Source: Aurantiacibacter sp. MUD61
GTDB taxonomy: Bacteria; Pseudomonadota; Alphaproteobacteria; Sphingomonadales; Sphingomonadaceae
Assembly: GCF_027912455.1 (NCBI RefSeq)
Contig: NZ_CP115446.1
Location: 519,501-583,500 of the forward strand
DNA: 64,000 nt
Reading direction: 5' to 3'
The notes below the pieces were generated by a model that saw only the letters and a list, made by a program, of their open reading frames with translations, was not told the DNA's origin and searched no databases. This document shows positions 8,563-19,301 of the stretch, one piece after another. The first letter of the stretch is position 1; each line of letters starts with the position of its first letter. The position numbers and the translations under genes are program-made.

Positions 8563-10692
8563 CTAGAATCCCCAGCGCAGGCCAATCCACACGGTCCGCG
8601 GGACACCCAGATCGATACTGCCGCCCTGGTTGCGGGTGACGATTTCCTCATTGAGAAGGTTTTCGGCGCGCAAAGTGAAAGACAGCTGATCTACGATGGG
8701 GACCTGCGCAAACAAGTCGATCGTCGTTGCGGCGTGGAGCAGGTCGTTCTCCTGATCGCCTTCGAATTGCGAGCCGACGTGGCGCAGAGTGGCGGAAATC
8801 CGGCCGTCGGTCATAAAGGCATAGGCGGCGGTGACACTGGCTGAGAATTCGGGCGTTTGCGGTGGGCGGTTGCCGTCGAGGATGGCTGCCGAGCCCGTGC
8901 CGACCACCTCTGCATCTGTGTAGGCTAGCGTCCCGTTCAGACTGAATGGACCGCGCCGCACGCTCGCCGCAAATTCGAGGCCCTGCGCGTCGATGGCATC
9001 CAGATTGCGGCGCTGGCGCAGGGTGGGCTCCAGCGTCACATTCGCAATCGCGCCTTCCACCTGATTGTCGAAATAGGTGAGGGAGAGAAAAACTTCGGGT
9101 GCCGGGAAAACATCCACGCCCAACTCCCAGCCCTCGAGCCGCTCGGGCTCAAGCGATTCATTGGCTTGGGTCACGACGGGGAAGACCACGAAGGGCCGGT
9201 AAAGTTCATTCAAGGTCGGCAGGCGGAAACCCGAATAGACGGCTCCGCGAACTTCCACCGCTTCGCTGAGCGCGTAAAGCGCGCCGGCGCGCCAGGTCAC
9301 TTCCCAGTCGGCGCGGTCGGCGAATTCATCGTCGCGCAGCACCGTTCCGTCCGCTGCCAGTGCGCGATAGAAGCCATCACCGATGGTGTATCGGTCCGCG
9401 CGCAGGCCGCCGGTGAGGAGGAGATCGCCGACCACCCAATCATCCTCCACAAACAGGCCGAGGTCGGTGTTCACGCCGCCAGCAAAGCGGTTCTCGCGCA
9501 AGGCGCCGGTGAAGGCCGAATAGGAATCCTCGAACAGCTCTCCCTCGCTGCGGCGATAATCGGCACCGAAGCGCAGCGTGTGCCCGCCGCCGACCGGAGG
9601 ACGCACTTCAATCTTGCCGCCAAGGCCGGTCGCAGGCGTGTCCTTCTGATCGAGCACACGCACAAACCGCGTCGAGGAAATCACGACATTGGTGAAATTG
9701 CGCCACTGGGCATAGCCGAGAACGTCGATTTCCCAATCCCCACGGCTGACAAGCCTCAGGGCGATGTCCTGACCTTCAGAGGAGTTGTCCGCGCCATCGA
9801 AGCGCAGCGTGCGATTGTCGTCGAAAGCGAGCACTCGTGCCTGAATCTCAAGATCATCGCCCAGCGGCTGCACTATGCGCCCACCGAGCGACCAGGATTC
9901 ATAATTGGCCCTGCTGGAGGCTGGAACGCGCTGGTTCTCGGGCGTGGTGAAGAAACCGTCTCCGCGATCCCAGCGACCGTGGATTACGGCAAAGCCATCA
10001 CCAATTTGCGGCGCGAGGCTTGCAGACAGCTCGGTGCCGCCACGATGGTTGACCAGCGCGCTGGCGTTGAAAAGGCCGAGCGTATCCGCGCCTGCGCTTT
10101 GCATGCGGATCGTGCCTGCGAGAGCGCCCGCGCCGAATGGACCGGAGCCGCCACCGCGCGTCACCCGGATTGCGCTCAACTGTTCGGGGCCGATCGAGCT
10201 GAAAGGGATATACCCGAAGAAGGGATCCGAAATCGGCACGCCATCGAGCAAGACGAGCGCGCGGCTTGTCGCATTGCCGCCTAGCGCGCGAAGGGTTGCG
10301 CCTTGTGCGCTCGGATTGGCCGCGCGGCTATCCGACCGGCGAAATTGCTGGAAGCCCGCGACGCTGGACAGGGCATCTTCCAGCCGCCCGCTACCTGTTG
10401 ATGGCAGCGCATCGCGATCAATAACGATGGTGGAATATGCAGGCGCGGCAGGCGTCTCGGGCAAACCCTCGCCGAGCACCACGATCTGATCGACAACCGT
10501 GACAGGCTGGGCATCAAGTTGATCACGAGCCGTACTGCCAAGATGGCAGTCATCGATCCCGGCATATTCCTCGGGCATGGAAGGACAAGGATCGTCCCTC
10601 TCGGGTGTCTCTCGATCCTGCCCTTCATCCTGCGCGGCAGCGGGGAAGGCGGCGAAAATCGCGGCGGTGCTGGCCAGCAACAGGCGTTTCAT
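8563..10692 (-). CDS. TonB-dependent outer-membrane receptor
   Basis: The 709-residue precursor has a signal peptide (MKRLLLASTAAIFAAFPAAA) and an N-terminal plug at about 60-180 containing VVLDGVPISDPFFGYI and the GPFGAGALAGTI motif. A 22-strand-type barrel follows, ending in WIGLRWGF, whose terminal Phe is the usual outer-membrane sorting signal. A longer frame begins upstream at 10731, but the internal ATG at 10692 gives a clean leader peptide. TonB-dependent receptors import siderophores, cobalamin, sugars or other scarce ligands. The sequence vaguely resembles the BtuB/vitamin-B12 group, but no cobalamin riboswitch is visible in the short leader and no transporter genes are adjacent, so the substrate is unknown. 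Confidence 0.93.
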   Translation of the reverse strand: MKRLLLASTAAIFAAFPAAAQDEGQDRETPERDDPCPSMPEEYAGIDDCHLGSTARDQLDAQPVTVVDQIVVLGEGLPETPAAPAYSTIVIDRDALPSTGSGRLEDALSSVAGFQQFRRSDSRAANPSAQGATLRALGGNATSRALVLLDGVPISDPFFGYIPFSSIGPEQLSAIRVTRGGGSGPFGAGALAGTIRMQSAGADTLGLFNASALVNHRGGTELSASLAPQIGDGFAVIHGRWDRGDGFFTTPENQRVPASSRANYESWSLGGRIVQPLGDDLEIQARVLAFDDNRTLRFDGADNSSEGQDIALRLVSRGDWEIDVLGYAQWRNFTNVVISSTRFVRVLDQKDTPATGLGGKIEVRPPVGGGHTLRFGADYRRSEGELFEDSYSAFTGALRENRFAGGVNTDLGLFVEDDWVVGDLLLTGGLRADRYTIGDGFYRALAADGTVLRDDEFADRADWEVTWRAGALYALSEAVEVRGAVYSGFRLPTLNELYRPFVVFPVVTQANESLEPERLEGWELGVDVFPAPEVFLSLTYFDNQVEGAIANVTLEPTLRQRRNLDAIDAQGLEFAASVRRGPFSLNGTLAYTDAEVVGTGSAAILDGNRPPQTPEFSASVTAAYAFMTDGRISATLRHVGSQFEGDQENDLLHAATTIDLFAQVPIVDQLSFTLRAENLLNEEIVTRNQGGSIDLGVPRTVWIGLRWGF

Positions 10693-10790
10693 GATGGATT
10701 GTCCGAACAAAAAGGGAATTACACGGCGCATGGCCCTGCAACAAGAAAGCGCGAATGATGCAGGCGTTCCGGCGCTGCCCCGATGGCCGA

Positions 10791-11657
10791 TCAGCCTTCC
10801 GCACCGCAGCGGTTTACGTAAATGCGCTCACCCAGGATCGTCACGCGGGCAGTATCACCATTGCTCAGCGTATATTCGCGAATATCGAGCCCGCTGCCGA
10901 TCTGTTCGTAATCATCGCCCCACAGGTCATCGAGCTCAGCGACACTCGGCGGGGTTTCGCCCTGCAGATCAGCGCATGCGCGCTCTTCTGTCATCTCATC
11001 GCCGGAAAGGACATCCTCAACCGGGTCCGCTTCAACTGCAGCAGGCTCTGCGTCGAGATCGCTCAGAAAGTCATCGCCAAGACCGCTGTCGTCAGTCGGC
11101 TCATCCCTCTCATCAAGAGCAGCGCTCTCCTCTGCGAGATCGCTCGCCTCGACGTCTTCGAAAGTCTCAGATTCCGGAGCGGGTGCGGGTTCTACGTAAG
11201 GCTCTTCGATCACCGCATTGTCGCGGTCGTAAATGCGACCATCTTCAAAGGGGCCGATGGCGGTTCCTGGCGGGACGCGGATCAGCGGGAATGGCTCGAG
11301 CGGCGTATCGACATAGGTCATGCGCACCTGGTGCTCGCCGGTCTGTTCGAACTGGAAGACGTTTGATTGGCCTCGCTCGCGGAAGACCAACCGCACCGCG
11401 CCCTCGCGTTCGGCTCCGCCGGCTGCCTCCAGCGTGGTCGATCCGCTCATCCGTGCAAATACCGCCCCATTGGTTCCGAATTCGGCGGGCCTCGTCCAGC
11501 GCCCACCCCATGTTCCGTCCTCTGCCTGATCCAGCTCGAACAGGAATATCACGGCATCGTCTATCTTCAGCGCCCACACGCCTTCGAGATCGTTGGCGAG
11601 AGCCTGCGCCGGGAATGCCAGCAAGGCGGCGATGAGAATGGCGATCCGCTTTATCAT
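10791..11657 (-). CDS. Secreted acidic protein of unknown function
   Basis: I do not recognise a family for this 288-residue protein. It has a clear Sec signal peptide (MIKRIAILIAALLAFPAQALA). A compact N-terminal part contains DLEGVWALKIDD and several alternating-hydrophobicity strands (to about residue 125), possibly a lipocalin-like or small beta domain. A strongly acidic low-complexity stretch follows (about 145-225, many Asp/Glu). The short C-terminal part ends with RVTILGERIYVNRCGAEG and holds two cysteines. It lies between the TonB-dependent receptor and an alpha/beta hydrolase on the same strand, with gaps of 98 and 56 bases. No operon-defining overlap is seen. Confidence 0.8.
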   Translation of the reverse strand: MIKRIAILIAALLAFPAQALANDLEGVWALKIDDAVIFLFELDQAEDGTWGGRWTRPAEFGTNGAVFARMSGSTTLEAAGGAEREGAVRLVFRERGQSNVFQFEQTGEHQVRMTYVDTPLEPFPLIRVPPGTAIGPFEDGRIYDRDNAVIEEPYVEPAPAPESETFEDVEASDLAEESAALDERDEPTDDSGLGDDFLSDLDAEPAAVEADPVEDVLSGDEMTEERACADLQGETPPSVAELDDLWGDDYEQIGSGLDIREYTLSNGDTARVTILGERIYVNRCGAEG

Positions 11658-11713
11658 GGCTGGACTTGTGCCGCAGCAAGCCGCTGCCTTGCAAGCAAAA
11701 CCACCGGCGCGCT

Positions 11714-12400
11714 CTATGCGAGCCAGCGGGCAATGGCCGTGTTGACCTCCTCTGCGCGCTGAAGAGTAATCAGATGGCCTGCGCTTTCGATCACGAGGAA
11801 TTCGGAGATCGGCGCATGGTCGGCAATCGCTTCATGCTCGGCAGGTGGGGCCATGCGATCATGCTCCCCCGTGATGCTGAGCACCGGACCGGTGAAGTCG
11901 CTCAGCACATCGGCAAACGGCGGGCGAGCAAGCAGGGCCTTGTTATGCGCGTCGAACACGGCCTGCCCCTGCGCAATGCACATTGCGCGGAGATCATCGG
12001 CATAAGGAGCATCCGCCTCGTCTTTGGACAGCAGGACACCCATCCAGCGGTCGACCAGCGCCTCATACCCCTGCTCATAGCCAATGCGCTGCATTGCCTC
12101 GCGCTTTTCTGCTTCGCCCGGAACGGCAGGGTTGAGGCCGCTGGATGCGAGCGCGAGGCGGGTGACGCGGTCGGGCGCGATGCGAAGGACTTCGGCTGCG
12201 ACACGCCCGCCCATTGAATGGCCGAACAGTTCCAGAGTGTCTGCACCCCGCTCATCAGCCAGCGCCAGAACATGCCGCGCCATCTGGCCAAGCGTATCCG
12301 CCATTCTATAGCCATCGAGAAACAGAGCGTCCGGAAAGGCCGCTTTCTGCGGCGCAAATACACGCGAATCGCACAAAAGGCCGGGGCAGAAGACGAGCAT
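11714..12400 (-). CDS. Alpha/beta-fold hydrolase
   Basis: The 228-residue protein is a compact single-domain hydrolase. The nucleophile elbow GHSMGG places the catalytic Ser at residue 62. The acid is probably in ITGEHDRM (about residue 180) and the catalytic His in ESAGHLI (about 208). No signal peptide is seen, so it is probably cytoplasmic. An AAAGGG-type ribosome binding site precedes the ATG. Family members include esterases, haloperoxidase-like enzymes and MenH-like hydrolases, so the substrate cannot be assigned. It is transcribed away from folD; the 166 bases between them would hold both promoters. Confidence 0.88.
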   Translation of the reverse strand: MLVFCPGLLCDSRVFAPQKAAFPDALFLDGYRMADTLGQMARHVLALADERGADTLELFGHSMGGRVAAEVLRIAPDRVTRLALASSGLNPAVPGEAEKREAMQRIGYEQGYEALVDRWMGVLLSKDEADAPYADDLRAMCIAQGQAVFDAHNKALLARPPFADVLSDFTGPVLSITGEHDRMAPPAEHEAIADHAPISEFLVIESAGHLITLQRAEEVNTAIARWLA

Positions 12401-12566
12401 CGCAAAATCCCTTTCGTTTCATGGCGCGCGAGCCGCAAAATGTGTCGGAAAAGCGGGGCGAAAGCCAGTGATCATCCGCCGGAGGGGTGCCAATCCCGCG
12501 CGCGCCTTCTATAAGCCCGGCCAGACACAAAGCGCGCCAGCGACTGGCAGCAGCAGGATTGGGCCG

Positions 12567-13505
12567 ATGGCAGATATCATAGACGGGCGCGCGATTGCCC
12601 GCCAACTCGACGAGCAGACCAAGGCCGATGTGGATGCGCTGGTCGCGGCCGGCCACCCCGCGCCGGGCCTGACCGTGATCCTTGTCGGCAATGATCCGGC
12701 GAGCGAAGTCTACGTCCGCCGCAAGATCGAGGCATGCGAGCGCGTCGGCATCCGGTCCAGCGAGCATCGCCTGCCCGACACGATTTCGCAGGAAGCCTTG
12801 CTCACCCTGATCGCGCGCCTCAATGTCGATCCGGAAGTGCACGGCATCCTGTGCCAGGTCCCTCTCCCTGCGCATATCGACACCGGCAAAGTCCTCGGCG
12901 CGATCGTGCCGGAAAAGGACGTCGACGGCTTTCACCCGGTGAATGTCGGTCGCCTCTCGACCGGAACCGGCGGCATCGTGCCTTGCACACCGCTCGGCAT
13001 CATGAAGCTCATCCATACGGTGATCGATGACTTGACCGGCAAGGATGTGGTCGTCATCGGCAAGTCCAATATCGTCGGCAAGCCGGTCGCAAACCTCCTG
13101 CTGGAAGAGGAAGCGACCGTTACGGTCACCCACATCCACACCCACGGTCTGCCCGATATCGTGCGCAAGGCCGATGTCATCGTGGCGGCTGCGGGCGCGC
13201 CGCGCCTGGTGCGCGGTTTCTGGGTGAAGGAAGGCGCGGTGATCATCGATGTCGGGATCACCCGCGTTCCGGGCGAAAACGGCAAGACCAAGCTGGTGGG
13301 CGATGTTGCCTTCGACGAAGTGCAGCACGCCAAGGCCGTCACGCCAGTACCCGGCGGCGTTGGCCCGATGACGATTGCCTGCCTGCTGTCCAACACGGTG
13401 AAAGCCGCGCGTGCCGCCTATGGTGTGAACACCGATGTTAATAGTGACATTGACCGCGACAGCGGGCATCATACATTTACCGGATCGGGCAGCCTGCCAA
13501 ACTAA
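12567..13505 (+). CDS. folD: Bifunctional methylenetetrahydrofolate dehydrogenase / cyclohydrolase
   Basis: FolD interconverts 5,10-methylene-, 5,10-methenyl- and 10-formyl-tetrahydrofolate in the cytoplasm. The conserved YVRRK segment carries the catalytic Lys. PEKDVDGFHPVN, a Rossmann segment VVVIGKSNIVGKPVA and the closing GGVGPMT motif are all visible. The open frame extends upstream to 12468, but ATG 12567 (MADIIDGRAIARQL) is the family-like start. This gives 312 residues, about 20 longer than typical, because of a polar C-terminal tail rich in Asp, Ser and Gly after the last helix. The tail region overlaps a spurious upstream extension of the next gene's frame. Confidence 0.97.
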   Translation: MADIIDGRAIARQLDEQTKADVDALVAAGHPAPGLTVILVGNDPASEVYVRRKIEACERVGIRSSEHRLPDTISQEALLTLIARLNVDPEVHGILCQVPLPAHIDTGKVLGAIVPEKDVDGFHPVNVGRLSTGTGGIVPCTPLGIMKLIHTVIDDLTGKDVVVIGKSNIVGKPVANLLLEEEATVTVTHIHTHGLPDIVRKADVIVAAAGAPRLVRGFWVKEGAVIIDVGITRVPGENGKTKLVGDVAFDEVQHAKAVTPVPGGVGPMTIACLLSNTVKAARAAYGVNTDVNSDIDRDSGHHTFTGSGSLPN

Positions 13506-13545
13506 GTGCCCCCACCCAAGTGATACGCAGCAAATGGAACAGCGC

Positions 13546-15075
<1,530 letters not shown>

Positions 15076-15087
15076 GCGCGCAAGACC

Positions 15088-15852
15088 ATGACGGCATCGG
15101 ACAAGATCTGGACAGCGGCGCTTGTGGTTATCGGCGATGAAATCCTTTCCGGCCGCACGCAAGACAAGAACATCGCCCAGATCGCCAGCTGGTTGCAACT
15201 GCAGGGCATTCGCCTGAATGAAGTGCGCGTGGTGTCGGATGATCTCGATGCGATCGGCGGCGCGGTCAACGCGCTTCGCCAATCGCATGATTACCTCTTT
15301 ACCACCGGCGGCATCGGCCCGACGCATGACGACATCACAGTGGACGCGGTTGCGGCGGCGCTTGGCGTCGAGGTGGTGATCCACCCCGAAGCGCGCGACA
15401 TGCTCGCCGCCTACTACGCCAAGAAGCCCGGCGGTTTGAACGAGGCGCGACTGCGCATGGCGCGGGTCCCCGAAGGTGCGGAGCTTATCAAGAACCCGCT
15501 TTCCGGCGCGCCGGGCATTCGTCACGGCAATATCTTCCTGATGGCAGGCGTGCCCAATATTACCGCCCAGATGCTGGAGGGGCTCACCGGCCAGCTCGAA
15601 GGCGGCAGACCGCTCATTTCCGAGACGATCGGCTGCTGGGCGCAGGAAAGCGAAATCGCCGATATCCTTCGCGCGGTCGAGGATGCGCATGACGATTGCC
15701 AGATCGGCAGCTACCCCTTCTTCCGCGAAGGACGCGTGGGAGCCAACTTCGTGATCCGGTCCACCAGTGCGGAAATCCTCGAGAGCGCTGTCGACACCTT
15801 GTGCGAAGCCCTGGGTGAAGAGGGATTCGATTTCACGCCCGGCGGGATCTGA
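15088..15852 (+). CDS. CinA-like molybdopterin-binding-domain protein
   Basis: The 254-residue protein contains the MoCF_biosynth (molybdopterin-binding) fold seen in the N-terminal part of CinA. Its visible motifs are VIGDEILSGRTQDKN, LFTTGGIGPTHDDIT at about residues 70-83, and KNPLSGAPGI. The C-terminal nicotinamide-nucleotide amidase domain of full CinA is absent, so it belongs to the short competence/damage-inducible-like group. Related domains act on pyridine nucleotide derivatives, but the activity of the short form is not settled. It starts 12 bases after the monooxygenase stop and probably shares its transcript. Confidence 0.88.
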   Translation: MTASDKIWTAALVVIGDEILSGRTQDKNIAQIASWLQLQGIRLNEVRVVSDDLDAIGGAVNALRQSHDYLFTTGGIGPTHDDITVDAVAAALGVEVVIHPEARDMLAAYYAKKPGGLNEARLRMARVPEGAELIKNPLSGAPGIRHGNIFLMAGVPNITAQMLEGLTGQLEGGRPLISETIGCWAQESEIADILRAVEDAHDDCQIGSYPFFREGRVGANFVIRSTSAEILESAVDTLCEALGEEGFDFTPGGI

Positions 15853-15915
15853 TCACTTCGCGCTTGTGCAGCGGCGCGGCGGCGTTAGTCTCGATCTTTC
15901 GGGGGTCGTAGCATC

Positions 15916-18834
15916 GTGGAATGGCTGATCATTATCGGACTGTGCGTGGTCGTCGCGCTCATGTTCACACGGCTGCAGGCGCTTGAGGCGCGCATGCAGC
16001 GGATTGAGCGCTTCGACTATTCTGACCTGCCCGAACTGATTGACGAGCCGCAAAAGCTGGACGGTCCCACAACTGTCGTGCCGGAGGAGCCACGCGGGAC
16101 GATTGCCCGAACTGCGCCTATCGCAGCGCCAATCAGTGATGAGCTACCGCCACAAGCCGAGCCAGAGGCGGAGGCCGTTCCGGAGCCGGAGCTTTTCCAT
16201 TCGGAGGAGCCGCGCAGCAATATCGACTTCCGCCTGCCGAAGCTCGATTTCGAGGACATTTTTGGGCGCAAATTGCCAATCTGGGCAGGTGGCATCGCGC
16301 TGGCTGTCGGCGGGATCTTCCTCGTTCGCTATTCGATTGAAGCGGGTCTGCTTGGCCCGCAAGTACGCGTTGCGCTGAGCTTTGTGTTCGGCTTCCTGCT
16401 GCTTGCCGGGGCGGAAGCCGCTTACCGATTTGAAGAGCGCATAAACGATCCGCGCGTGCGACAGGCCCTGGCAGGCGCGGGCATCGCGACGCTTTACGCT
16501 GCGTTCTACCTTGCTGGCGCGCAATACGGATTGATCGGCCCCGGTGTGGCCTTTGGCGGACTGGCACTGGTGACGGCAGGAGCGCTGGCGCTGTCCTTCC
16601 GCTTTGGATTGCCGACAGCTGTATTGGGCTTGGTTGGCGGCTTTGCGACGCCCATGCTGGTCGCGAGCGAGGATGCCAATCTGCCGGTCCTCGCCTTCTA
16701 TCTCGCACTGCTGACTGCGGGCCTCGCATTGACCGCGCGGCGGCTCGGCTATCGCTGGCTGGGTGCATCGGCGCTGGCGGGCGGGTTTGGCTGGGGGATC
16801 CTGATGCTCTTCGGCCAATCCACCGAGCCGAGCGATCATCTGGCAATCGGCCTTTATCTGCTGGCGCTGGGTGCAGCGGTGCCGCTGATCCTCGGGCGCG
16901 CGATTGAGCTGCCCTTCATGCGGATGGTGGCGGGCGCGATCGCCACTCTCCAACTCGCAGCGCTCGTGGCACTGGCAGAGTTCTCCATGCTGACATGGGG
17001 CCTCTACATGCTGCTGGCGGCTGCCCTTGCCATCCTCAGCTGGGGTGAGGATCGTTTGCGCGCGGCCAATGCCATGGCCCTGGGACTGGGCGTGGTGCTG
17101 CTCTTCATCTGGCCCGATGCGCCGCCCGAGGAGTTCGCGCGGATCACCCAGGCGCTTGCAGTGATCGGCCTCGGCTTTCCGTTGTCGCTGGTGTGGAGTA
17201 ACCGCGCGACCCCGCTGGAGCTGGCGCAATTGAGCCTTGGCGCGGTAGGCCTTGGCTGGGCTAACCACGCCCGCTTTGCCATTCCCTTTGTCGACGCGTT
17301 CCAGCCGTGGCTGGCCACGACCCTGATCCTGCTTGCAGCTGCGGCGGCGCTGGGTGCGGGGCGGCTCTGGATGAAGGACAGCACGCTTTCCCGCCTTATC
17401 GCTCTTCCCGTGGCTGCCGCTGCCATCCTGACCTACGGCGCAGTCCACGCGCTGTTGCCCGAATGGTCCGAAGTCATCGGCGCTGCCGCCATTGCGCTTG
17501 CCATCGCCGAGCTGCTGAGAAGGCGGCGCGATGTGCCTCTGGCTGGCGTAGCCTGGGGAGCTGCGGTACTGGCTCTCTTCACCTTGATCGGGACAGGCCT
17601 GACCGGGCGCGAGCTTTCCTATGCGATCGGCGATGCCTATGGCGAACGCGATCTGGGGCAGGCGATCATCCGCTGGAGCGCCGCCGCCCTTCCCTTTGCT
17701 GCGCTCGCCTACCTCGAATGGCGGCGTATACCCATGCGCATTGCCGAGGTCGCCCTTGTCCTGACGGCCTATGTCGCGCTCTCCCAATTCGTGCCTGCCG
17801 AGCTGCTCGCTTGGACTTGCGCGCTGGCGGCGGCGGCGGCGCTGTGGTTCCTGCCGCAGCGCACCGGCCTCTGGACTACGCCGCTCAGCTTGGCCTTCCT
17901 GTGGACCCTGATCCCTATGGGCGAATGGGCGACCCATGCACTCGGCGCGGTGGGCGGCGTGCCGATGCTTGTCGGTGACGTCCCCTCACCAGAGGATACG
18001 CTGCTATACGTTCTGCCTTTCGCTGCCGCCTGCGCCTTCGCTGTGTGGCGCGTGGCAGACCGGATGTGGCTCCGCCGTGCGCTCATCATGCTCGCAGCCT
18101 TCAGTGCCGCAGTGGTCGTGCATTCGCTCTGGAAGCAGGTCTTCGCCATCGACAGTGACGACGCCTTCACACAAGTGGGAATGGCCGAGCGCACTCTCTG
18201 GCAGGCTCTCCTGATTGGCTCCGGTATCGCGCTCCTTCGCTGGCAAGCGGGTTGGCGCAGAATAGGCGTAGGTTTGCTTATCGCAGGCCTCGGCCATTTC
18301 GCCTGGTTCACGCTGATGCTGCACAATCCGCTGTGGAGCGAGCAGGCGGTCGGCGCATGGCCTATCTTCAACTGGCTTGCCCCTGCCTATCTGGTCGCCG
18401 GTGTCGGCACGTGGTGGCTGTCCCGGCAAGGAGACGGCGCGATGCAGGCGCGCTTCCGGCAGCTGGGCGATGCGGTCATCATGGCGCTGATCCTATTGTG
18501 GGCCTTGAGCGAACTCCGCCACGCCTTTGCGGGCAGCTTGTTGACATCCATGCCGATGAGCCAGACCGAGGACCTGCTGCGCTCACTGACCGGCATCGTC
18601 TTGGCAATGGCTTTCCTTATGTGGGGATCGCGCAGGGATCAGCGGCGCTGGCGCATCGGATCGCTGGTCCTGATGGTGCTCGCGGTGTTCAAGGTGTTCC
18701 TGCTGGATACTGCTGGACTCGACGGCTATCTCCGCGCCGCCAGCTTTATCGCTCTCGGCTTCAGCCTGATCGGTATCGGTTGGTTCTACTCCAAGCAATT
18801 GTCAGGCCGGAGTGCTGACCCGGCGGAAACCTAG
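15916..18834 (+). CDS. Large DUF2339 polytopic membrane protein
   Basis: The 972-residue protein begins at GTG with one N-terminal transmembrane helix and a short coiled segment (RLQALEARMQRIERF). A Pro/Glu-rich cytoplasmic linker follows to about residue 95, and then around 25 closely spaced hydrophobic helices to the C-terminus. The first membrane block after the linker contains FGRKLPIWAGGIALAVGGIF, characteristic of DUF2339. The family is widespread in proteobacteria and has no assigned function; transport or polymer flipping are guesses only. It starts 63 bases after the cinA-like gene and converges on the small membrane protein at 18845. Confidence 0.9.
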   Translation: MEWLIIIGLCVVVALMFTRLQALEARMQRIERFDYSDLPELIDEPQKLDGPTTVVPEEPRGTIARTAPIAAPISDELPPQAEPEAEAVPEPELFHSEEPRSNIDFRLPKLDFEDIFGRKLPIWAGGIALAVGGIFLVRYSIEAGLLGPQVRVALSFVFGFLLLAGAEAAYRFEERINDPRVRQALAGAGIATLYAAFYLAGAQYGLIGPGVAFGGLALVTAGALALSFRFGLPTAVLGLVGGFATPMLVASEDANLPVLAFYLALLTAGLALTARRLGYRWLGASALAGGFGWGILMLFGQSTEPSDHLAIGLYLLALGAAVPLILGRAIELPFMRMVAGAIATLQLAALVALAEFSMLTWGLYMLLAAALAILSWGEDRLRAANAMALGLGVVLLFIWPDAPPEEFARITQALAVIGLGFPLSLVWSNRATPLELAQLSLGAVGLGWANHARFAIPFVDAFQPWLATTLILLAAAAALGAGRLWMKDSTLSRLIALPVAAAAILTYGAVHALLPEWSEVIGAAAIALAIAELLRRRRDVPLAGVAWGAAVLALFTLIGTGLTGRELSYAIGDAYGERDLGQAIIRWSAAALPFAALAYLEWRRIPMRIAEVALVLTAYVALSQFVPAELLAWTCALAAAAALWFLPQRTGLWTTPLSLAFLWTLIPMGEWATHALGAVGGVPMLVGDVPSPEDTLLYVLPFAAACAFAVWRVADRMWLRRALIMLAAFSAAVVVHSLWKQVFAIDSDDAFTQVGMAERTLWQALLIGSGIALLRWQAGWRRIGVGLLIAGLGHFAWFTLMLHNPLWSEQAVGAWPIFNWLAPAYLVAGVGTWWLSRQGDGAMQARFRQLGDAVIMALILLWALSELRHAFAGSLLTSMPMSQTEDLLRSLTGIVLAMAFLMWGSRRDQRRWRIGSLVLMVLAVFKVFLLDTAGLDGYLRAASFIALGFSLIGIGWFYSKQLSGRSADPAET

Positions 18835-18844
18835 CGGCGTCCTC

Positions 18845-19048
18845 TTACGAGTTGCGCATCTCGCGCGTGTTCTGCTCGGCCTTGCGATAGGTCGCGTCGC
18901 TCGCGCGCTTGTTGCTCACATAGCCGTAGATAATCACACCCAGCAGGGCGAGCGCGCCTGCGCCTGCTGCGATGCGTGTGTCGGTCCAAAGGGCGAGGCC
19001 GGTGATAAAGGCGGCAATCGCGACGAGGGCGATAAGGGTCTTATTCAT
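18845..19048 (-). CDS. Small two-helix membrane protein
   Basis: The 67-residue protein has two hydrophobic helices (about 4-23 and 28-45) and a basic, polar C-terminal tail (NKRASDATYRKAEQNTREMR). An open frame extends further upstream, but it crosses a terminator hairpin. ATG 19048 follows an AAAGGACG ribosome binding site and is clearly the better start. I do not recognise a family. The gene lies downstream of the rplKA terminator, so it probably has its own weak promoter or receives read-through. Confidence 0.75.
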   Translation of the reverse strand: MNKTLIALVAIAAFITGLALWTDTRIAAGAGALALLGVIIYGYVSNKRASDATYRKAEQNTREMRNS

Positions 19049-19111
19049 GATACGTCCTTTCACCCTGTCAACGCGCGGCGTGGCTGATCTATCCGTGCGC
19101 GACCTACGGCA

Positions 19112-19143
19112 AAAGGGCCGTGGAATCGCTCCCACGGCCCTTT
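19112..19143 (-). terminator. Rho-independent terminator of rplK-rplA
   Basis: A 12-bp perfect stem (AAAGGGCCGTGG with its complement) and an 8-base loop lie about 160 bases beyond the rplA stop. Read on the minus strand the stem runs into a short T tract (TTTT). The position downstream of the ribosomal protein operon and upstream of the next minus-strand start supports termination. Confidence 0.75.
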
Positions 19144-19271
19144 CAGACGGCTTTCCCAACCTTGTAGGAAAGCGTTTTCTGTAGCTTGGCAGGCCAAACG
19201 GAGCCGCGAGGTTCCGCAAGGCCGACTGGCCGCCCGCAGCGGGGTCAGCTTGCCTGACCGCCTAGCGAGGA

Positions 19272-19293
19272 CGTCCGCGCGGATGCGCGGACG
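19272..19293 (-). other. Hairpin just after rplA
   Basis: A 9-bp perfect inverted repeat (CGTCCGCGC with GCGCGGACG) around a GGAT loop starts eight bases past the rplA stop. There is no T tract, so it may be an mRNA 3' stabiliser or processing structure rather than a terminator. Confidence 0.4.
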
Positions 19294-19301
19294 CAAGCCA
19301 A

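Noticed and set aside
8563..10790. Possible cobalamin riboswitch before the TonB-dependent receptor
   Set aside because: The leader from 10692 to 10790 is only about 100 bases and I see no B12-box-like sequence.
16144..17937. Minus-strand ORF of 597 codons
   Set aside because: Shadow of the DUF2339 gene; low-complexity Gln/Arg/His composition and no recognisable domain.
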